DNA of 7,304 nt from Acinetobacter sp. (GTDB lineage: Bacteria; Pseudomonadota; Gammaproteobacteria; Pseudomonadales; Moraxellaceae): contig JAUNHS010000084.1 of assembly GCA_030523805.1 (NCBI GenBank), positions 1 to 7,304 of the forward strand, written 5' to 3'. The position numbers and the translations under genes are program-made. Of the stretch, positions 5,456 to 7,304 are shown one piece after another; the first letter of the stretch is position 1, and every line of letters begins with the position of its first letter. A model generated the notes under the pieces. The model worked only from the letters and a program-made list of their open reading frames with translations. It was not told where the DNA came from and did not search any database.

Positions 5456-6565
5456 TTACAATCCATTCTTGATTGTAAATGCGTGGGACGATGTCAAAGC
5501 ATGGAGCAATTTTTTCATTGCTGTAGGTAAGGCTTTTTGCTGTACTTGAGCCATGCTGAGCCATTCGCCGTGTAAAATCGGGCTAATGCTGGTTAAATCG
5601 TTTTGATGTTCCATGTGGAACATTTGCACATTGAGCTGCCATGTAAAGTGCGTAAAATGATGGGTTAATTGTACATCGCACGGTTGCTTTTGCAGTGTAT
5701 CGGATTGTACAAGGGCTTGCAAGATGTGTTGTTGCGTGTTGTCGGCTTCATTCTCTGTATTATGGTCAGATGAATATTCAATCATAGGTAAGCACCACAA
5801 ACCACCCCAAAGCCCTTGAGCTGGGCGTTGTTGCCATAAATATTGATTTTGATGTTGAATAACAATGACATCGGCAGATTTAATAGGTACAGCTTTTTTA
5901 CTTTTTTTGAATGGTAATTGCTCTACTAAATTGTATTGAAAGGCTTGGCAATGGCGTTGCATGGGGCATAAATGACACAAGGCTTTTTTAGGCGTGCAAA
6001 GCGTTGCACCAAAATCCATAATGGCTTGCGTATAATCGGCATTGCGATGCTGTGGGCAAAGTTGTTCGGCAAGTTGCCATAATTTTTTTTCATTTACAGC
6101 TTTAGAAAAATCATCATCTAAGGCAAAAAAGCGTGCCAATACACGTTTGACATTGCCATCTAAAATAACGCCATATTGCCTTAAACCTAAAGACATTAAT
6201 GCACCAGCTGTGGAGCGACCGACACCAGGTAATTGTTGCCATTCTGCGACGGTTTGTGGGAAATGCCCTTGCTGAGCCACAATGCGACTGGCTTTGTGCA
6301 AATTTCTTGCACGGGCATAATAACCCAAACCTGCCCAATAGGGGGCGACATCTTCCCAATCGGCTTGTGCTAAATCATGCACGGTGGGGAAGCGTTCTAT
6401 AAACTTGGGAAAATAGTGTAAAACGGTTTTAACTTGCGTTTGCTGTAGCATAATTTCCGAAACCCACACTTGGTAAGGATTATCTTTGACTTGCCAAGGT
6501 AAATCGTGGCGACCGTATTGGTCATACCATTGCAATAAAGTTGTAGTAAAAAAAGCGTGTGGCAT
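5456..6565 (-). CDS. mutY: Adenine DNA glycosylase MutY
   Basis: It removes adenine mispaired with 8-oxoguanine, preventing G:C to T:A mutations. The N-terminal HhH-GPD domain holds catalytic E37 in SEIMLQQTQV, the hairpin LPGVGRSTAGAL (112-123) and catalytic D136 in ILDGNVKRVLAR. The iron-sulfur loop is complete as C190-X6-C197-X2-C200-X5-C206. A NUDIX-like C-terminal domain (about 228-360) with QQRPAQGLWGGLWCLP and HHFTHFTW reads 8-oxoG; the usual FSH loop is FTH here (304-306). A polar stretch (about 264-280, rich in D, N, E, S, T) lies after the LWCLP segment. At 369 residues it is slightly longer than E. coli MutY. E37 has the same number as in E. coli, supporting the start, yet no purine-rich ribosome site precedes it. 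It is the first gene of a probable repair operon with the small gene and tag. Confidence 0.97.
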   Translation of the reverse strand: MPHAFFTTTLLQWYDQYGRHDLPWQVKDNPYQVWVSEIMLQQTQVKTVLHYFPKFIERFPTVHDLAQADWEDVAPYWAGLGYYARARNLHKASRIVAQQGHFPQTVAEWQQLPGVGRSTAGALMSLGLRQYGVILDGNVKRVLARFFALDDDFSKAVNEKKLWQLAEQLCPQHRNADYTQAIMDFGATLCTPKKALCHLCPMQRHCQAFQYNLVEQLPFKKSKKAVPIKSADVIVIQHQNQYLWQQRPAQGLWGGLWCLPMIEYSSDHNTENEADNTQQHILQALVQSDTLQKQPCDVQLTHHFTHFTWQLNVQMFHMEHQNDLTSISPILHGEWLSMAQVQQKALPTAMKKLLHALTSSHAFTIKNGL

Positions 6566-6585
6566 AGGGAAAGCGACTAAAAAAG

Positions 6586-6591
6586 AGCATA
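6586..6591 (-). promoter_or_regulatory. Possible -10 box of mutY
   Basis: On the minus strand TATGCT (6591-6586) is the best -10-like hexamer in front of mutY. No convincing -35 lies 16-18 bases further up (TATCAC at 6614-6609 is weak). A start near 6579 would leave a leader of only about 14 pyrimidine-rich bases without a ribosome site. The box forms one arm of an inverted repeat whose other arm belongs to the DUF924 promoter. Confidence 0.3.
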
Positions 6592-6609
6592 GTTTAACGT
6601 GAAATGCTG

Positions 6610-6618
6610 TGATATGCT
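6610..6618 (+). promoter_or_regulatory. Predicted extended -10 promoter of the DUF924 gene
   Basis: TGATATGCT is an extended -10 element (TG, one base, TATGCT at 6613-6618). The -35 position 17 bases upstream (6590-6595, TAGTTT) is weak. Transcription would begin near 6625, about 26 bases ahead of the chosen ATG at 6651. A second -10-like hexamer, TATGAT (6625-6630), follows and is an alternative. The 9-mer TATGCTATG here (6613-6621) also occurs at the rph promoter (709-717). Confidence 0.4.
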
Positions 6619-6650
6619 ATGCCGTATGATGAATTTTAAGAGTGTGTGCC

Positions 6651-7205
6651 ATGAGCCAAATTAATGAGCAAATTCAGCAAGTACTAGATTTTTGGTTTAA
6701 TGAAGAACATCAAATCTATTGGTTTCAGCAATCTGATGCGTTTGACCAACGTATTCAACAGCAATTTGCCGATTTACACCAGCAAGCAGGGCAAGGGGAA
6801 TTGTGGCAATGGCGAACGACAGCACAAGGCAGATTGGCAGAAATTTTGATTTTAGACCAATTTTCACGCAATTTATTTCGCCAGCAGGCTCAAGCCTTTG
6901 CGTATGATGCGATGGCATTGGTTTTGGCACAGGAAATGATTGCTCTTGGTGATGATATGAAATTAGCTCCACAACAGCGTCATTTTGCGTATTTGCCTTT
7001 TATGCACAGTGAGTCGGCTGTTATTCATCAGCAAGCTGTACAATTGTTTCAAGCGTTGGGGAATGAGCAAGTGTTGGATTTTGAATATCGTCATAAGGTG
7101 ATTATTGACCGTTTTGGGCGTTATCCACATCGTAATGCTGTGTTGGGTCGGGTTTCTACGGCTGAAGAAATTGCGTTTTTGGCAATGCCGAATAGTTCGT
7201 TTTGA
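6651..7205 (+). CDS. DUF924 family protein
   Basis: A 184-residue soluble protein of a widespread bacterial family without an established function to my knowledge. The family signature is clear: VLDFWF (11-16) at the N-terminus, ILILDQFSRNLFR (65-77), FAYLPFMHSES (112-122), and the C-terminal HKVIIDRFGRYPHRNAVLGRVSTAEEIAFL (148-177). These invariant D, R, H and N residues suggest a conserved binding or catalytic surface, but no reaction can be named. The fold is expected to be all-helical. ATG 6651 is preferred because AAGAG (6638-6642) lies 8 bases upstream and the protein then opens MSQINEQIQQVLDFWF; a GTG at 6642 would add only three residues. It is divergent from mutY. No lesion is seen, and no terminator is obvious after it. 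Confidence 0.92.
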   Translation: MSQINEQIQQVLDFWFNEEHQIYWFQQSDAFDQRIQQQFADLHQQAGQGELWQWRTTAQGRLAEILILDQFSRNLFRQQAQAFAYDAMALVLAQEMIALGDDMKLAPQQRHFAYLPFMHSESAVIHQQAVQLFQALGNEQVLDFEYRHKVIIDRFGRYPHRNAVLGRVSTAEEIAFLAMPNSSF

Positions 7206-7255
7206 TGTTTAGTTGTATAAAATATGAAATTAAAAAGCCAAATAAGATTAAATAA

Positions 7256-7304
7256 ATGATGAACTATGATATGAGTGGTGTTGCTATTCTAAGTGCATTA
7301 CATG
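7256..7304 (+). CDS. Possible start of a further gene, cut by the window end
   Basis: From ATG 7256 (or the adjacent ATG 7259) the frame stays open to the edge and reads MMNYDMSGVAILSALH. The hydrophobic GVAILSALH run looks protein-like, but sixteen codons are too few to judge. No good ribosome site precedes it; the upstream 50 bases are A-rich and hold only TATAAA-like tracts (7216-7221). It may equally be non-coding spacer. Confidence 0.2.
   Translation, partial: MMNYDMSGVAILSALH

Noticed and set aside
5437..5466. Ten-residue N-terminal extension of the small protein
   Set aside because: The added MDCNFYCEFF overlaps mutY and lacks a spaced ribosome site, while the ATG at 5436 has GAG at a proper distance.
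6042..6402. Several open frames inside mutY on both strands
   Set aside because: They are shadows of the MutY catalytic domain, where the residues around the helix-hairpin-helix and D136 are conserved.
6697..6972. Minus-strand open frame of 91 codons
   Set aside because: It is antisense to DUF924 signature blocks, with no independent support.

Overview
This is an ordinary, gene-dense piece of a bacterial chromosome. It is AT-rich, with short gaps and well-conserved housekeeping genes. The protein set (RNase PH, AmpD, MurJ, EamA permease, Tag, MutY, DUF924) and the extended -10 promoters of the TGCTAT type suggest a gammaproteobacterium, most likely of the Moraxellaceae (Acinetobacter-like). 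That placement is an inference from codon and protein character, not a database match. No RNA gene, insertion sequence, prophage, CRISPR array or toxin/defence locus was seen. The longest stretch without a gene is the 231-base cysK/rph gap.

Layout: the window opens inside cysK (cysteine synthase, minus strand, first 173 codons). A divergent regulatory gap (522-752) leads to a plus-strand block. This block is rph (RNase PH) and ampD (anhydro-muropeptide amidase), 1 base apart, then an intrinsic terminator (about 2053-2100), then murJ (lipid II flippase) and an EamA-family permease, 12 bases apart. The permease stop codon overlaps the stop codon of tag, which lies on the other strand. The minus-strand block, read right to left, is mutY, a small protein of unknown function, and tag. 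A short divergent promoter region separates mutY from a plus-strand DUF924 gene. The last roughly 50 bases may begin another gene.

Functional themes: AmpD recycles cell-wall fragments and MurJ exports the cell-wall precursor, so the central block serves peptidoglycan turnover, with RNase PH upstream handling RNA 3' ends. The minus-strand block is a probable base-excision-repair operon: MutY removes A opposite 8-oxoG and Tag removes 3-methyladenine, with a small uncharacterised protein between them. Catalytic and metal-binding residues are intact in every recognised enzyme that is complete in the window.

The items most worth a second look are a perfect 11-bp-arm palindrome lying on the predicted rph promoter, the mutY/small protein/tag arrangement and its unknown middle gene, and the compact divergent mutY/DUF924 promoter region. 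I found no convincing sign of a wholly new biological system here.
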